64,000 nucleotides of DNA, from assembly GCA_023428695.1 (NCBI GenBank), contig JAEYWY010000022.1, forward strand, positions 124,001 through 188,000, given 5' to 3'. Within the stretch, counting starts at the first letter, position 1. Each line of letters starts with the position of its first letter. This DNA is from Bacteroidota bacterium. GTDB lineage: Bacteria > Bacteroidota > Bacteroidia > Cytophagales > Cyclobacteriaceae. Of the stretch, positions 24,316 to 33,713 are shown piece after piece. The notes under the pieces are model-generated. The model had not been told where the DNA came from, made no database searches, and worked only from the letters and a program-made list of their open reading frames with translations. A program made the translations under genes and the position numbers.

Positions 24316-26022
24316 TCAGTCCTGCTCAGTTGGTTGTTGCAGCGGCAGAAACACATGGATAACAGCTCCCTGGTTTTCTGCTCCCTCCGCGCAGATGTAA
24401 CCGTGGTGTTGATTGACGATCTTTCTGCATATGGCGAGTCCAATACCGGACCCCGGCACTTCGGGCTTGTCGAAAAGCCGCTGAAAAAGGACGAAGATCT
24501 TCTCGCGATGTTCAGGTGCAAAACCCACACCATTGTCCTGCACAGAAATACACGAATAAGTCATCATCTGATCGAGTACCGGAAATCTGTAATAGTCGGA
24601 TTGTGTGGCCTTTCTTTCCGTGATCGTGACAACGGGTGGTGTACCGGGAACTGAATACTGACAGGAATTCTGAAGTATATGAAAGAACAGCAGGCGCAGA
24701 TGGGTGGCTGAACCCTCCACGACAGGCAGTTGCGCATTATTCACGGTAACGTCCGGATACATTGCCTTCAGATTTTTGACCACTTCACCGACAATCCGGC
24801 ATAAGTCAACTTTTTCGGTTTCATCAGACTCGTCGGTGCTTCTGGTGAACATCAGCAACGTTTGAAGGCGTTCGCGCATTTCAGTAGCGACCTTACTGAT
24901 TTTGGAGAAAAAATCCTGCGGTGAGACTTTTTTCTTTTCAGGTACGGCCGTTCCCATGTCGCTGAACATTTGAATCTTCCGAAGCGGCTCCTGCAGGTCG
25001 TGGCTCGTCACATAGGCATACTGTTGCAATTCGTCATTGATGACTTTGAGCTGGTTGATCTTGTACGTGAGCTTTTGTTGAAAACGTCGTTCGATGGTAA
25101 AATCATAAATTGAAACCAGCAAACCTTCGTGAAGGGGGATAACCGTCGCATGGAGCCACTTGCGTTCCTGTCTATGATCGAGATAACCCTCAATAGTGCG
25201 GCTCATTTTGTTGCGATAGACGTGGTCAAAAACCTGTCGGACATCGGACTGAATTGCCGTGGGAATGAGCGACGAAAGAGTCGCCTGCTTTCGTTTATCG
25301 ATACCTAACAGGCGCGATGCGGCGTCGTTGCAATAGGTCATGACGTAGTCCCGGACAAGCCCGTCATCGGGTTTCGGCATAAAACTAACGATCCCGTTAT
25401 TGGTCGTTTCCAGCAATGTCTGATTGAAACCTTCGGCCATCCGACGTTGTCGCAAAAAACTGAATGAATAAACGGTGGCGATCGTAATGAGAGTGCCTGC
25501 AAGTGCAAGCATCCAAAACAACCATCGATCGAGCAGCGCGGTGGATTCTTCAAGTCGCGTCTTCCGGTGTTCAAGCTTAAGATTCGCCGACGTGAGCGAT
25601 TCCACAAGCAGTGTCTTCAACTTCCTGCGAAACTCTTCGCGTTGTCCAGGTGCAAAAACGGTATCCGGTCGTTCGGCAATGCGTTGAAAACTCCGGACTT
25701 CATTTCGAAGGGAATCCATTCGCAGGCGATCCTCCTGATACAGCACGAGCGATTTCAGTTGTTGAGTCGAAGCCAGGATGCTGTCATAGGCTTCATGCGG
25801 GGACATATAAAGATCCATTGCCACCTCGCCCCCGCCGGGATCATTGTTCAGCCAGAAGTGCAGGAGCGCGTCAAGACGTTGCAGCCTTACCACAACCTGA
25901 CTCATTCGATTAACCTCCTCAATAAAGACTTTCATGTCCTTATAACTCGACCGGTAGAGATGCAGCATCAACCCGATGAGCACAAAAACAGACGCATAGA
26001 TCAGGAATAATCTCTTATTCAT
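24316..26022 (-). CDS. Membrane sensor histidine kinase with CHASE3-like and PAS domains
   Basis: A 568-residue kinase. TM helix about 5-22, extracytoplasmic helical sensor about 25-165 (CHASE3-like by appearance), second TM about 167-187, PAS domain about 200-315, HisKA with the phospho-acceptor H341 in YVTSHDLQEPLRKIQ, and an HATPase domain with the N box (HILQNSCQYS), G1 box (QDNGVGFAPEH) and G2 box (GSGIGLAICRKI). The HDLQEPLRKI motif is typical of the Bacteroidota and cyanobacterial phytochrome-like kinase class. The single-domain response regulator directly upstream (38 bp) is its likely partner. Signal unknown. Confidence 0.92.
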   Translation of the reverse strand: MNKRLFLIYASVFVLIGLMLHLYRSSYKDMKVFIEEVNRMSQVVVRLQRLDALLHFWLNNDPGGGEVAMDLYMSPHEAYDSILASTQQLKSLVLYQEDRLRMDSLRNEVRSFQRIAERPDTVFAPGQREEFRRKLKTLLVESLTSANLKLEHRKTRLEESTALLDRWLFWMLALAGTLITIATVYSFSFLRQRRMAEGFNQTLLETTNNGIVSFMPKPDDGLVRDYVMTYCNDAASRLLGIDKRKQATLSSLIPTAIQSDVRQVFDHVYRNKMSRTIEGYLDHRQERKWLHATVIPLHEGLLVSIYDFTIERRFQQKLTYKINQLKVINDELQQYAYVTSHDLQEPLRKIQMFSDMGTAVPEKKKVSPQDFFSKISKVATEMRERLQTLLMFTRSTDESDETEKVDLCRIVGEVVKNLKAMYPDVTVNNAQLPVVEGSATHLRLLFFHILQNSCQYSVPGTPPVVTITERKATQSDYYRFPVLDQMMTYSCISVQDNGVGFAPEHREKIFVLFQRLFDKPEVPGSGIGLAICRKIVNQHHGYICAEGAENQGAVIHVFLPLQQPTEQD

Positions 26023-26060
26023 AGAGGATTATCGAAAGTCACCCAATAATTCCGGGTCGA

Positions 26061-26453
26061 CTAAACCTGCACCTTCAGGAGATTGCCCAACATTTCACAC
26101 AGTCCATCGAAGCTGTTGGGCTTTTCAATCACATCGGCAGCACCCAGTTGAAGGCACCTTGACCTGATTCTGGAGTCAACAAAAGTCGTGTATACGATCA
26201 CGGAAACTGTCATGAGTTGGCTGATCTTCCTGAAAGCTTCCAGCACCTCAACGCCGTTCATGCGTGGCATGTTGAGATCCAGAAAAATCATTTCAGGAAC
26301 GACATCAGATTTCGACAGGGCGCCAATTGCCTCTTCACCGCTTTCAAAGCCTGTCACAGAAATTGTATCATCCACGGCAGCGCATGCGGTTTTGAAGATT
26401 TCATGATCGTCCAGATCGTCATCAACCAACACAACAGTCTTCACGAATTGCAT
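26061..26453 (-). CDS. Single-domain response regulator, partner of the downstream kinase
   Basis: A 130-residue receiver-only protein starting at the ATG at 26453 (MQFVKTVVLVDDD); a longer frame exists but its first 56 residues do not look like a receiver. Acidic pocket VDDDLDD, phospho-acceptor D59 in MIFLDLNMPRMNG, threonine in VYTTF and lysine in VIEKPNSFDG. It is the first gene of a minus-strand unit with the histidine kinase and DUF72 gene. It has no DNA-binding domain, so output is through protein interaction or a relay. Confidence 0.9.
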   Translation of the reverse strand: MQFVKTVVLVDDDLDDHEIFKTACAAVDDTISVTGFESGEEAIGALSKSDVVPEMIFLDLNMPRMNGVEVLEAFRKISQLMTVSVIVYTTFVDSRIRSRCLQLGAADVIEKPNSFDGLCEMLGNLLKVQV

Positions 26454-26583
26454 AAGGTATTTCTCTCTTTTAAAATACCGATTTTTCACACGCATTCTAA
26501 TACCTAATCGCCGATATGAATTCCGCGAAGGCGAAACAGGCGCCTTTCGTTCTGTAAGGCAGTTTAAAAATCGATGAACGTAT

Positions 26584-28605
26584 CTAGTGACTTTGCGAGA
26601 CGGGCGTAATACGTACCGCATAACCTCCGCCAGGCGCCAAAGGCAGTGTTAGTTTTGAGGTCGCATTCACACTGATTTTTCGGGTAGCGAAGTCACGCGC
26701 ATTGCGATGAGCATTCACTCCATCCATGAATATTTCAGCGGAATAATCCCCCGCAGGAAGAAATGAGAGTTCAATTTCAAGCGTTCGTTTGTCCCAGTTC
26801 GTCATCCCACCGACGTACCATGTGTTTCCGCTCTGACGGGCAATTACGATGTGTTCCGCTACCTTGCCCGACAGGACCAGGGTTTGATCCCATACTGTTG
26901 GTACAGCTGAAATGAATTGCGTCATTTCCGGTTCATCGCGATAATTCGAAGGCGCGTCAGAGAGCATTGTCAGTGGTGCCTCGAAAATGACGTACCCGGC
27001 CAATTGCCTGCATCGGGTGCCCTGGCTCATTGGTTCGCTGAATACCGGCCTGTAGCTTGACCGTGTTGCATTACGCGTGGCTCCCTGTGTGTAGTCCATC
27101 GGCCCTGCAAGCATGCGAATAAACGGTATGGTCACATCGTACGTAACCTGATCAACCGTGGGCGGCTGCCATTTCATTTGTTCAAGACCATGAACGGCTT
27201 CGAAATTGATAACGTTCGGATAGGTTCTGTTGAGACCAGTTGGTTTATACGCACCATGAAAATCAATCAGCAACTTATGACGGGCAGCTACTTTCGCGGC
27301 TTCATAATAGAAGTTGACCATCTCCTGATCATCGCGATCCATAAAATCTACCTTAAACCCTTTGACGCCCATAGCGGCATAGTGGCGACAGATGTTGTCC
27401 ATATCGGGCGCGAATGCATTGTAACCAGCCCAAAGGATGATATCAACGTTCTTTGACCGTGCATAACTGAGGATTGCCTTCAAATCTATTTCAGGCACAA
27501 TCTGAAAAAGATCGGCCTTCAGATTGACAGCCCAACCTTCATCAAGGATAACATACTCGATCTTGTTTTCTGCAGCGAAGTCAATGTAGTGCTTATACGT
27601 ATCGGTATTTACTCCGGCGACAAAATCGACGCCTCTTATGTTCCAGTCATTCCACCAATCCCAGGCAACCTTTCCCGGTCTGATCCATGACACATCAGTT
27701 ACCCGCGATGGCGACGCGAGTTTGTAAACGAGATCGCTATCGGCAAGTTCTTTGTCTTCGGCAGCAATCTGCAGCACACGCCACGGAAAACTGCGCGGTC
27801 CGTTTACACGTGCGATGTAGTTCTCTCTTTCGCGTACTATCTGCTGCAATTGATTATGACCACCCTTTTCTGTCCGTCCGGGATACGCAGCAAAATAGCT
27901 GGTGAGCGTGTTGCCTCCATCAGCATTGCGAACGTACATACCAGGATAGTCCTCCAGATCCGATTCAGTAACAACGACCTTTTTGCCGGAACCTGTTTCA
28001 ACAAGTACCGGCAGGAAAACCAGTCTCCGCTTGTCCACCTCGGCAAGCGTCGTGTACGTGTACGTATTTTCGAAAGAATTGTATAGCTGTTCTTCAAACG
28101 ATGAGCCTTCAGGCCTGTTCACATATGGGAAATACCCGTGATGGTTTCCGTCAAACGCAAATGTCGCCTCCTCGTTTGTTACCTGAAACGGTTTCTTCTT
28201 GTTTGAAACAAACCTGTATGCAACTCCCTCGTTGTACGCGCGAAAAATAACCTCATAGTCGCCACGAAATGTGAGAACAAGTTCGTTGTATTCGTCCGAA
28301 ATTGATTTGCGCTTGTAAACGGGTGATTTGATCACGGCCCGAACCGTGTTTTGTTTCGACTTCCTCAATACAGGATTCTCACCGAAAGACGATCCGTCAG
28401 AGAGCTTCATACCAATTGTGCACGGACCTGCTATGAAGTCTCCCCCATGCCTGATTGTAAATGTGAGCTTTTGACCTGTTTCGATCATTGTCTCAAGGTT
28501 TCCGTCCGGAGACTTAAGCGTGACAGAGCGGCTTTGTGCGGAAACGGTGAGCGCGAAAGCTACCAGAATGGCCGATATGAGATGTGTCATGGGGCTTGGT
28601 TTCAT
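26584..28605 (-). CDS. GH97 glycoside hydrolase (alpha-glucosidase/alpha-galactosidase)
   Basis: A 673-residue exported enzyme from the ATG at 28605 (signal peptide MKPSPMTHLISAILVAFALTVSAQ); upstream in-frame codons encode an implausible tail. The GH97 three-part layout is present: an N-terminal beta-sandwich (VTLKSPDGNLETMIE), a central (beta/alpha)8 barrel with VAWDWWNDWNIRGVDF, YVILDEGWAVN, GFKVDFMDRDDQEM and NFEAVHGLEQMKW, and a C-terminal beta domain. Members release alpha-linked glucose or galactose from oligosaccharides in the periplasm. The aspartate in KVDFMD suggests the retaining subgroup, but I cannot confirm that here. No Sus genes are adjacent. Confidence 0.92.
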   Translation of the reverse strand: MKPSPMTHLISAILVAFALTVSAQSRSVTLKSPDGNLETMIETGQKLTFTIRHGGDFIAGPCTIGMKLSDGSSFGENPVLRKSKQNTVRAVIKSPVYKRKSISDEYNELVLTFRGDYEVIFRAYNEGVAYRFVSNKKKPFQVTNEEATFAFDGNHHGYFPYVNRPEGSSFEEQLYNSFENTYTYTTLAEVDKRRLVFLPVLVETGSGKKVVVTESDLEDYPGMYVRNADGGNTLTSYFAAYPGRTEKGGHNQLQQIVRERENYIARVNGPRSFPWRVLQIAAEDKELADSDLVYKLASPSRVTDVSWIRPGKVAWDWWNDWNIRGVDFVAGVNTDTYKHYIDFAAENKIEYVILDEGWAVNLKADLFQIVPEIDLKAILSYARSKNVDIILWAGYNAFAPDMDNICRHYAAMGVKGFKVDFMDRDDQEMVNFYYEAAKVAARHKLLIDFHGAYKPTGLNRTYPNVINFEAVHGLEQMKWQPPTVDQVTYDVTIPFIRMLAGPMDYTQGATRNATRSSYRPVFSEPMSQGTRCRQLAGYVIFEAPLTMLSDAPSNYRDEPEMTQFISAVPTVWDQTLVLSGKVAEHIVIARQSGNTWYVGGMTNWDKRTLEIELSFLPAGDYSAEIFMDGVNAHRNARDFATRKISVNATSKLTLPLAPGGGYAVRITPVSQSH

Positions 28606-28698
28606 AGGAACGCAATATCGCAGCCTGTCGGAAAAAACCAAACGGGTACCGTCATGGTCGGGCATGTGTTTTTTGACCCATTCCAAAAAACAAAAATC

Positions 28699-28893
28699 AT
28701 GGCTGACGAGAAAAACGAAAAGAAAAAGGACGACGAGAAGAAAACGCAAGACGAAAAACGAATCAGAGAGCCATTTCCTCCGGAAAACACGCCCCAGCCT
28801 CCTCAGGTGATGGACACAAGTAAGGAACCTGAGTCGCGACGCGAAAGAGAGACTCACAAATCCGGGAAGAAGGATAAGCCGTCCGGAGAATAG
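28699..28893 (+). CDS. Small, highly charged hypothetical protein
   Basis: A 64-residue reading frame starting MADEKNEKKKDDEKKTQDEK, almost entirely Lys, Asp, Glu, Arg and Pro, with no hydrophobic segment; probably intrinsically disordered and cytoplasmic. It is divergent from GH97 with 93 bp between starts. The larger overlapping plus-strand frame from 28351 is mostly antisense to GH97, so the ATG at 28699 is preferred. No family recognised; low-complexity composition means it could be chance. Confidence 0.5.
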   Translation: MADEKNEKKKDDEKKTQDEKRIREPFPPENTPQPPQVMDTSKEPESRRERETHKSGKKDKPSGE

Positions 28894-29011
28894 GAATTAT
28901 TCCCCGCTCTCAGGATCGGCTATCATCTTTTTCTCAACGCTATCAACGAATCCACGTTGTGCGGTTTCGCGTGCGTTCCAGTTTTCATTGTCGGCCTGAC
29001 AAACTCTTAGC

Positions 29012-31153
29012 TCACCATTTGAATTGAACTTTCAGATATACACTACGGCCACGGGTCTGAAATCCCTGGATCTCCCGGTAGTCGGTATCAAAAACATTTT
29101 CAATTTTGACGCCCAGCAACCATGAGTTGGTAATCCTCCAGGTTGAGGCAAGGTCGATCAGATCATATGTTTTAACATTCGCTCTTCCAAGTGCACCGAA
29201 AGGCCCAAGCGTTGGATCATAAACAACATCATATCGCGAACCTCCATGACGCAGGATCGCGCTTGCATGAAGATTATTTTTGATTTTGTAACCAGCCTCC
29301 GCGTAGCCTGTAACAGCGGGTTTCCGGATAAGCTTGCGCGTCGTCACCGCATCGTTGATGAAAGCGCCGTAGTTGTAAGGCTGCACATGATGAGCGCCGG
29401 TGTGTTCAGCATCGATATCATCCGGTGAAAACGAAACTTTACCTTCGAGCGCTGTGACGTTACCACGCAGGAAGAATTTTCCCGCATTAAGTTGTCCGGC
29501 GAACTCGAATCCGTTTACAACCTGACGCGCGGCGTTTACATACGTGTCGCCCAGGTAGTCATCGAAAGCAAGCTCAGCGACAGGCGTCGCATTGTTCCAC
29601 AGGTAAACATATTCAATAGCATCTTTGGTCACAGAACGAAATCCGGATAGCGTGAAATAACTTCCGTTTTGAAATTCTTTCTTGATACCAGCCTCAAATG
29701 AAATTGCTGTCTCAGCCTTCAACGACTTGTTACCACGTGTCGTATATGCACCAAAGTCTTTGGTCGGGTCGAATGACTGGTACAGCGATGGCGCATTAAA
29801 GCCTGTAGACACCGACGCGTAGAACAGTACATCGCGGAATCTGTAAAACGGACTGACCTCGAATGTCTGGTTAAAACCAAAACGCGAATGATGGCTCAGT
29901 CGTGTTCCACCCGTAATACCCATGTTCCCTTTTTCAAACGACGCCTGAGCAAACACATAGGATGTTGTCGCTGCCGGGTTTAACGAATCGTAGTTTACCA
30001 TGGACTCATACGGAAAGCCGAACGCGTTTGAAAAGTAATACGCCTGAAAGTTCATCGTTTCGCGAAACTGGCCTGTGCCACCCGAAAGTGTCAGTCCGTT
30101 TGATTTGTATTGCAAAACGATTTCATTGGTGAGCAGTCTGCCTGTATACGCATTATCAGAATATGTTTTATCAAAAGAATCCCGGGCGTCGACGCGGGAG
30201 GAATCATTTCGGTTTAGCCGTTCTGACCCGCTCCATGAACCGAGTAGAGAGACGTCGAGTTTTGCGGATGCTTTCCACGTGGCATTCCACGCGATAAGAT
30301 TTCTCTTGAAGTCGACAAAAGCGTTATCGTCGTCGTTGTACGCTCCGTCATCTATGTCTGCGTGCTGATCAGCGCGCTTGTACGAAATCCATGCGCTCAG
30401 TTTTTCGTTGCTCCATCCGGCTTTGATGTAGCCATCTGTTTTTCGGAAATCGTCGGCGTCAGTAGTTTTGTAAACAGACGGATCGCGAATCGTGTCAAGT
30501 GTGGCATTTAGTCCTGTGACATCCTGCCGTAAAATACTTCCGGAAAAAAATAAACCGTTATCAAAAACATGTTGCAGGGATGCCTGCATGTTTGTGCCAA
30601 ATGCCTTGTTGCCAAACCATCCGGCCTGTGTGTTAACAAGGCCATGAAAGCCGGGCTTACCTTGTTTGCGCGTGACAATGTTGATAGCGCCAGCGATTGC
30701 GGATCCGCCGTAGACGGTACTGTGTGCCCCGCGGATAATTTCGATTCGTTCGACTCCTGCGAGAGAAAGCTCGGCAACGTCAATGGTAGACGACGGCGTC
30801 GACGGATCAGTGATGCGCATACCGTCAATGAGGATAACCATCTGGTTACTGTTTGCGCCGCGCATGAACAAGCTTTGATTTGTTCCGGGAACCTGATTCG
30901 TTCCGACGATAAACATCCCGGGATGATTTGCGAGCAGTTCGCCTACTGAATTGTGGGGCGTGTTCTCGATTTCGTCACGCCTGATTACAGTTATGCTCCG
31001 CGGAACATCGATAACGCGTTGTTCGGATCGCGTTGCGGTGATGACCACTTCATTAAGTTGACGAACAGAATCCAGCTGAGCTTGTGTTTGATTTGGCGCC
31101 AGCCACCAAAGGGACAGTAAAGTCAGTGCCCACACTTTTTTCTCCTTTTTCAT
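29012..31153 (-). CDS. BtuB-like TonB-dependent cobalamin receptor
   Basis: A 713-residue outer-membrane beta-barrel. Signal peptide 1-25; TonB-box-like LNEVVITATRSEQRVIDVPRSITVI; plug domain with GELLANHPGMFIV and VERIEIIRGAHSTVYGGSAIAGAINIVT; a 22-strand barrel with the C-terminal signature VYLKVQFKW ending in an aromatic residue. The cobalamin riboswitch in its leader identifies the substrate as vitamin B12 or another corrinoid. Energy comes from TonB-ExbBD, not encoded here. No periplasmic-binding or ABC genes follow, so the rest of the uptake system lies elsewhere. Confidence 0.95.
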   Translation of the reverse strand: MKKEKKVWALTLLSLWWLAPNQTQAQLDSVRQLNEVVITATRSEQRVIDVPRSITVIRRDEIENTPHNSVGELLANHPGMFIVGTNQVPGTNQSLFMRGANSNQMVILIDGMRITDPSTPSSTIDVAELSLAGVERIEIIRGAHSTVYGGSAIAGAINIVTRKQGKPGFHGLVNTQAGWFGNKAFGTNMQASLQHVFDNGLFFSGSILRQDVTGLNATLDTIRDPSVYKTTDADDFRKTDGYIKAGWSNEKLSAWISYKRADQHADIDDGAYNDDDNAFVDFKRNLIAWNATWKASAKLDVSLLGSWSGSERLNRNDSSRVDARDSFDKTYSDNAYTGRLLTNEIVLQYKSNGLTLSGGTGQFRETMNFQAYYFSNAFGFPYESMVNYDSLNPAATTSYVFAQASFEKGNMGITGGTRLSHHSRFGFNQTFEVSPFYRFRDVLFYASVSTGFNAPSLYQSFDPTKDFGAYTTRGNKSLKAETAISFEAGIKKEFQNGSYFTLSGFRSVTKDAIEYVYLWNNATPVAELAFDDYLGDTYVNAARQVVNGFEFAGQLNAGKFFLRGNVTALEGKVSFSPDDIDAEHTGAHHVQPYNYGAFINDAVTTRKLIRKPAVTGYAEAGYKIKNNLHASAILRHGGSRYDVVYDPTLGPFGALGRANVKTYDLIDLASTWRITNSWLLGVKIENVFDTDYREIQGFQTRGRSVYLKVQFKW

Positions 31154-31265
31154 AGGTTACAGGTAGGGTGAAAAGGAGTAAAAGGCAGAAATGAAATCAG
31201 GGCTTTGCTTTCGCAAAATGATTACATCCATTGCTTTTTACCCGAAGCATTGAACAAAAGTTTGT

Positions 31266-31436
31266 ATGTGGCAGGTCTCCTGGCTTACGCCCTGTTGCTG
31301 GTCTTCCCATCCGGTGTGGACAGTGACATGTACAGATTCAGCAACGCTTTACGGCGCTTACAGTAGCGGGAACTGCTCCGGAATTCCACCGGTATTCCCA
31401 TTTAATCCAGACCCGTTGAATCGGGGCGGAACCAAA
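31266..31436 (-). promoter_or_regulatory. Cobalamin riboswitch
   Basis: On the minus strand the leader of the btuB-like gene contains the standard elements in order: GGTTCCGC, TAAATGGGAA, CCGGTG, CAGTTCCCGCTACTGTAA, CACTGT, GATGGGAAG, and the B12 box AAGCCAGGAGACCTGCC. The aptamer ends about 113 nt before the start codon. Downstream, TTTGC-GAAA-GCAAA (near 31215) can form a GNRA-type hairpin that may belong to the expression platform. Binding of adenosylcobalamin is expected to switch the receptor off. Confidence 0.96.
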
Positions 31437-31603
31437 TACGGATGCAAGTATAAGAAAAGAAAGGAAATTACTTTCATGACAAAGGTCATAACACATCCGT
31501 CTTTTACCCTTGCAAAGATGGCTAACATTTCCCGGAGGGATAGGAATCCCTGATAACAGACAGGTATGAATATTTATCTCAAAAGACTAAAAGCGGAAAT
31601 GTT

Positions 31604-32722
31604 ATGTCGAAAGTCTTTGAGCTGATCAAGAAAGCAGCCGTCATTTTATTTTTTATCGTATTGCTTACTTACGCCCTTATCGAGGCGAAGACACTTTTGT
31701 ATCCTATTGTGCTGGCGATGTTGTTTGCGTTTCTGTTGCTACCTATGGCAAATTATCTCGAACGCAAAGGATTTACGCGCATTCTGACCAATTTCATCGT
31801 CATCTTCGCTGCTGCAGCGGTCATCTCGGCAATCATGTATTTCCTCTATTCGGGCATCGGCAATCTGGTTAGCGAACTTCCAAGCCTGAAAGAACAAGCA
31901 TCGTCGAACGTTGAAAATATGACTCGCACCATCTCAGACAGACTGGGTGTTTCTACAAATGATTTCAGGGACTGGGTCAACAAAAGAATCAGCACATTAG
32001 ATGAGAACAGCCTCTTTGTCAACACCATCATTCCATCAACGACATCTACCATTATGGCAATAGGCCTGATGCCGGTCTACATTTTTCTGATGCTTTATTA
32101 CCGGGACAAGATTTACATGTTTTTAATGATGCTCTTTTCTGCTGAAAAGCAAACCCATGCAGCAAATATTATTGAATCCATTTCGCAGGTGACGAAACAT
32201 TACATGCGCGGCGTCTTCGTCGTTGTGCTTGTACTGTGCGTGCTGAACTCTGTAGGACTGATGATTGTGGGCATCAAGTTCGCACTACTGATGGGGTTGA
32301 TCTCGGCGATCTGTAATTTCATACCCTACTTCGGCACACTGATCGGTGCTGCCTTTCCTCTTGCCATGGCACTGATAGCCGGAGATTCCCCTAATGAGGC
32401 CTTTGGAGTTATTATACTTTTTATCATTATTCAGTTTACGGAAAACAACATCCTCACCCCAAACATCACGGGAGGCGCCGTGCAAATCAATCCCATGGTT
32501 ACGATTGTCAGTATTGTGGCGGGTGGCATGGTCTGGGGAATACCCGGCATGTTCGTGGTCGTGCCGCTCATGGGAATGCTTAAGATCGTTCTCGAAAGCT
32601 ACGAGCCGACAAAACCACTTGCATTCATGCTCGGGACACGAGGAACTGAAAAGCATTCAGTCACATTCGGCAAACTCAAACGATTCTTTACATTGCGACG
32701 CTATCGGGATCTGTATCGCTAG
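31604..32722 (+). CDS. AI-2E family transporter (PerM/YdiK type)
   Basis: A 372-residue inner-membrane protein with about eight helices: four N-terminal, then a hydrophilic helical region (about 85-145), then four more. Family signatures are the PMANYLERKGFTRILTNFIVI segment and the C-terminal GLISAICNFIPYFGTLIGAAFPLAMALIAG and NNILTPNITGGAVQINPMVTIVSIVAGGMVWGIPGMFVVVPLMG. Members export small molecules, from autoinducer-2 to sodium; the substrate here is unknown. Monocistronic, divergent from the btuB riboswitch region. Confidence 0.93.
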   Translation: MSKVFELIKKAAVILFFIVLLTYALIEAKTLLYPIVLAMLFAFLLLPMANYLERKGFTRILTNFIVIFAAAAVISAIMYFLYSGIGNLVSELPSLKEQASSNVENMTRTISDRLGVSTNDFRDWVNKRISTLDENSLFVNTIIPSTTSTIMAIGLMPVYIFLMLYYRDKIYMFLMMLFSAEKQTHAANIIESISQVTKHYMRGVFVVVLVLCVLNSVGLMIVGIKFALLMGLISAICNFIPYFGTLIGAAFPLAMALIAGDSPNEAFGVIILFIIIQFTENNILTPNITGGAVQINPMVTIVSIVAGGMVWGIPGMFVVVPLMGMLKIVLESYEPTKPLAFMLGTRGTEKHSVTFGKLKRFFTLRRYRDLYR

Positions 32723-32744
32723 TACAGTACCCTGTCCGTTGACT

Positions 32745-32948
32745 TTAGTGTTTATAATGTTTCTTGTGCTGGCCGGGAGCATGCGCTTTCGCGGATTTTG
32801 CACCGGTGGCTTTTTTTATCTGACCAGGAGGCGCACTTTTCAGGGTTTGTTTGGGAGCCTGAACGATGATCGTTTTGTTAGTACACGCAACTGATGCACA
32901 GAGAATCGTTGCGATCAAAGCGAATTTCATGATTGTTTGCTTTTTCAT
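32745..32948 (-). CDS. Small PPGQ-motif lipoprotein
   Basis: A 67-residue protein with a lipoprotein signal (KFALIATILCASVACTN; acylated Cys at about 22) and a short basic mature part containing APPGQIKKATGAKSAKAHAPGQ. The PPGQ-KK-TG-KSAK-APGQ pattern recurs in small exported proteins of many Bacteroidota; from memory these are sometimes labelled quinol oxidase subunit 4, without evidence. Function unknown. It converges on the AI-2E gene (22 bp apart) and is divergent from the ECF sigma gene. Confidence 0.75.
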   Translation of the reverse strand: MKKQTIMKFALIATILCASVACTNKTIIVQAPKQTLKSAPPGQIKKATGAKSAKAHAPGQHKKHYKH

Positions 32949-33085
32949 AGCCGGTATTTCATAACTAAAGCACAGGCGCCCCTACACCCCCCTAAGAAAG
33001 ATTTCTTCACTTTGCAGGCAATTATTACACGATGCTGTGATAGCTTTCAAAAGCAACACATTTTTGGCATCTTGCCCGACGTGTT

Positions 33086-33643
33086 ATGACCAAACCGGAC
33101 CATGAGGATTTTGAGAAGCTGTTCAGGCTTCACCACAAACCCCTCCGAAATCTCGCTTTCAACCTTGTACGGGATCGGGACATCGCGAATGATATCGTCC
33201 AGGAAGTTTTTCTGAAGTTGTGGCAGAACAGGGACAAAGTAGAATTCGGAGACCAGATCAAACACTACCTCTTCAAAGCCACATCACATACCGCGCTTAA
33301 TCATTTGCGCACATCCAAAAGAAATGTATCAGTGGAGGGTGAACATCTCATGCATTTGCATGCCCCGGCTGGCGACGAGGCGCTTCATTATAATGAGTTT
33401 GCTGCAAAAGTACATGCGGCGATTGACAAACTGCCCCCGCGTTGCAAAATGATCTACCTGTTGAGCCGTAATGAGGGGTTGAAATACCAGGAGATTGCCG
33501 ACACGCTCGATATTTCGTTAAAAACTGTTGAGAATCAGATGGGAATAGCCCTCGAAAAGCTGCGGGAGGAGTTAAAACCCTATTTTCCCCAGTTGGGCGT
33601 CCTGATCTTGATTCTGACAGCCTTATTGGGCCTTTTTTTATGA
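33086..33643 (+). CDS. ECF-type RNA polymerase sigma factor (FecI-like)
   Basis: A 185-residue sigma-70 family protein with region 2 (FEKLFRLHHKPLRNLAFNLVRDRDIANDIVQEVFLKLW) and region 4 (LPPRCKMIYLLSRNEGLKYQEIADTLDISLKTVENQMGIALEKLREEL). The C-terminal hydrophobic tail (LGVLILILTALLGLFL) is unusual in length and may touch the membrane. It is followed by a FecR-type gene 70 bp downstream, the expected anti-sigma partner. The usual SusC/SusD target genes are not next to it. Confidence 0.93.
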   Translation: MTKPDHEDFEKLFRLHHKPLRNLAFNLVRDRDIANDIVQEVFLKLWQNRDKVEFGDQIKHYLFKATSHTALNHLRTSKRNVSVEGEHLMHLHAPAGDEALHYNEFAAKVHAAIDKLPPRCKMIYLLSRNEGLKYQEIADTLDISLKTVENQMGIALEKLREELKPYFPQLGVLILILTALLGLFL

Positions 33644-33713
33644 AATTATAATGAAGAAACTTTGGGGGTATCCCTATCCAAAAGTGCTATAGGACTGATT
33701 AAAAGTGCTTAAA

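Noticed and set aside
26454..26621. 56-residue extension of the response regulator
   Set aside because: The extension is basic, lacks receiver features and runs up to the end of GH97; ATG 26453 fits the family.
28351..28698. N-terminal extension of the charged small protein (180-aa frame)
   Set aside because: It is antisense to the well-supported GH97 N-terminal coding region and signal peptide.
28908..29020. Minus-strand frame downstream of the btuB-like gene reading like a protein end (ENWNARETAQRGFVDSVEKK)
   Set aside because: It has no ATG, GTG or TTG start after the preceding in-frame stop and overlaps the receptor's end. Possibly a remnant, but not supportable as a gene.
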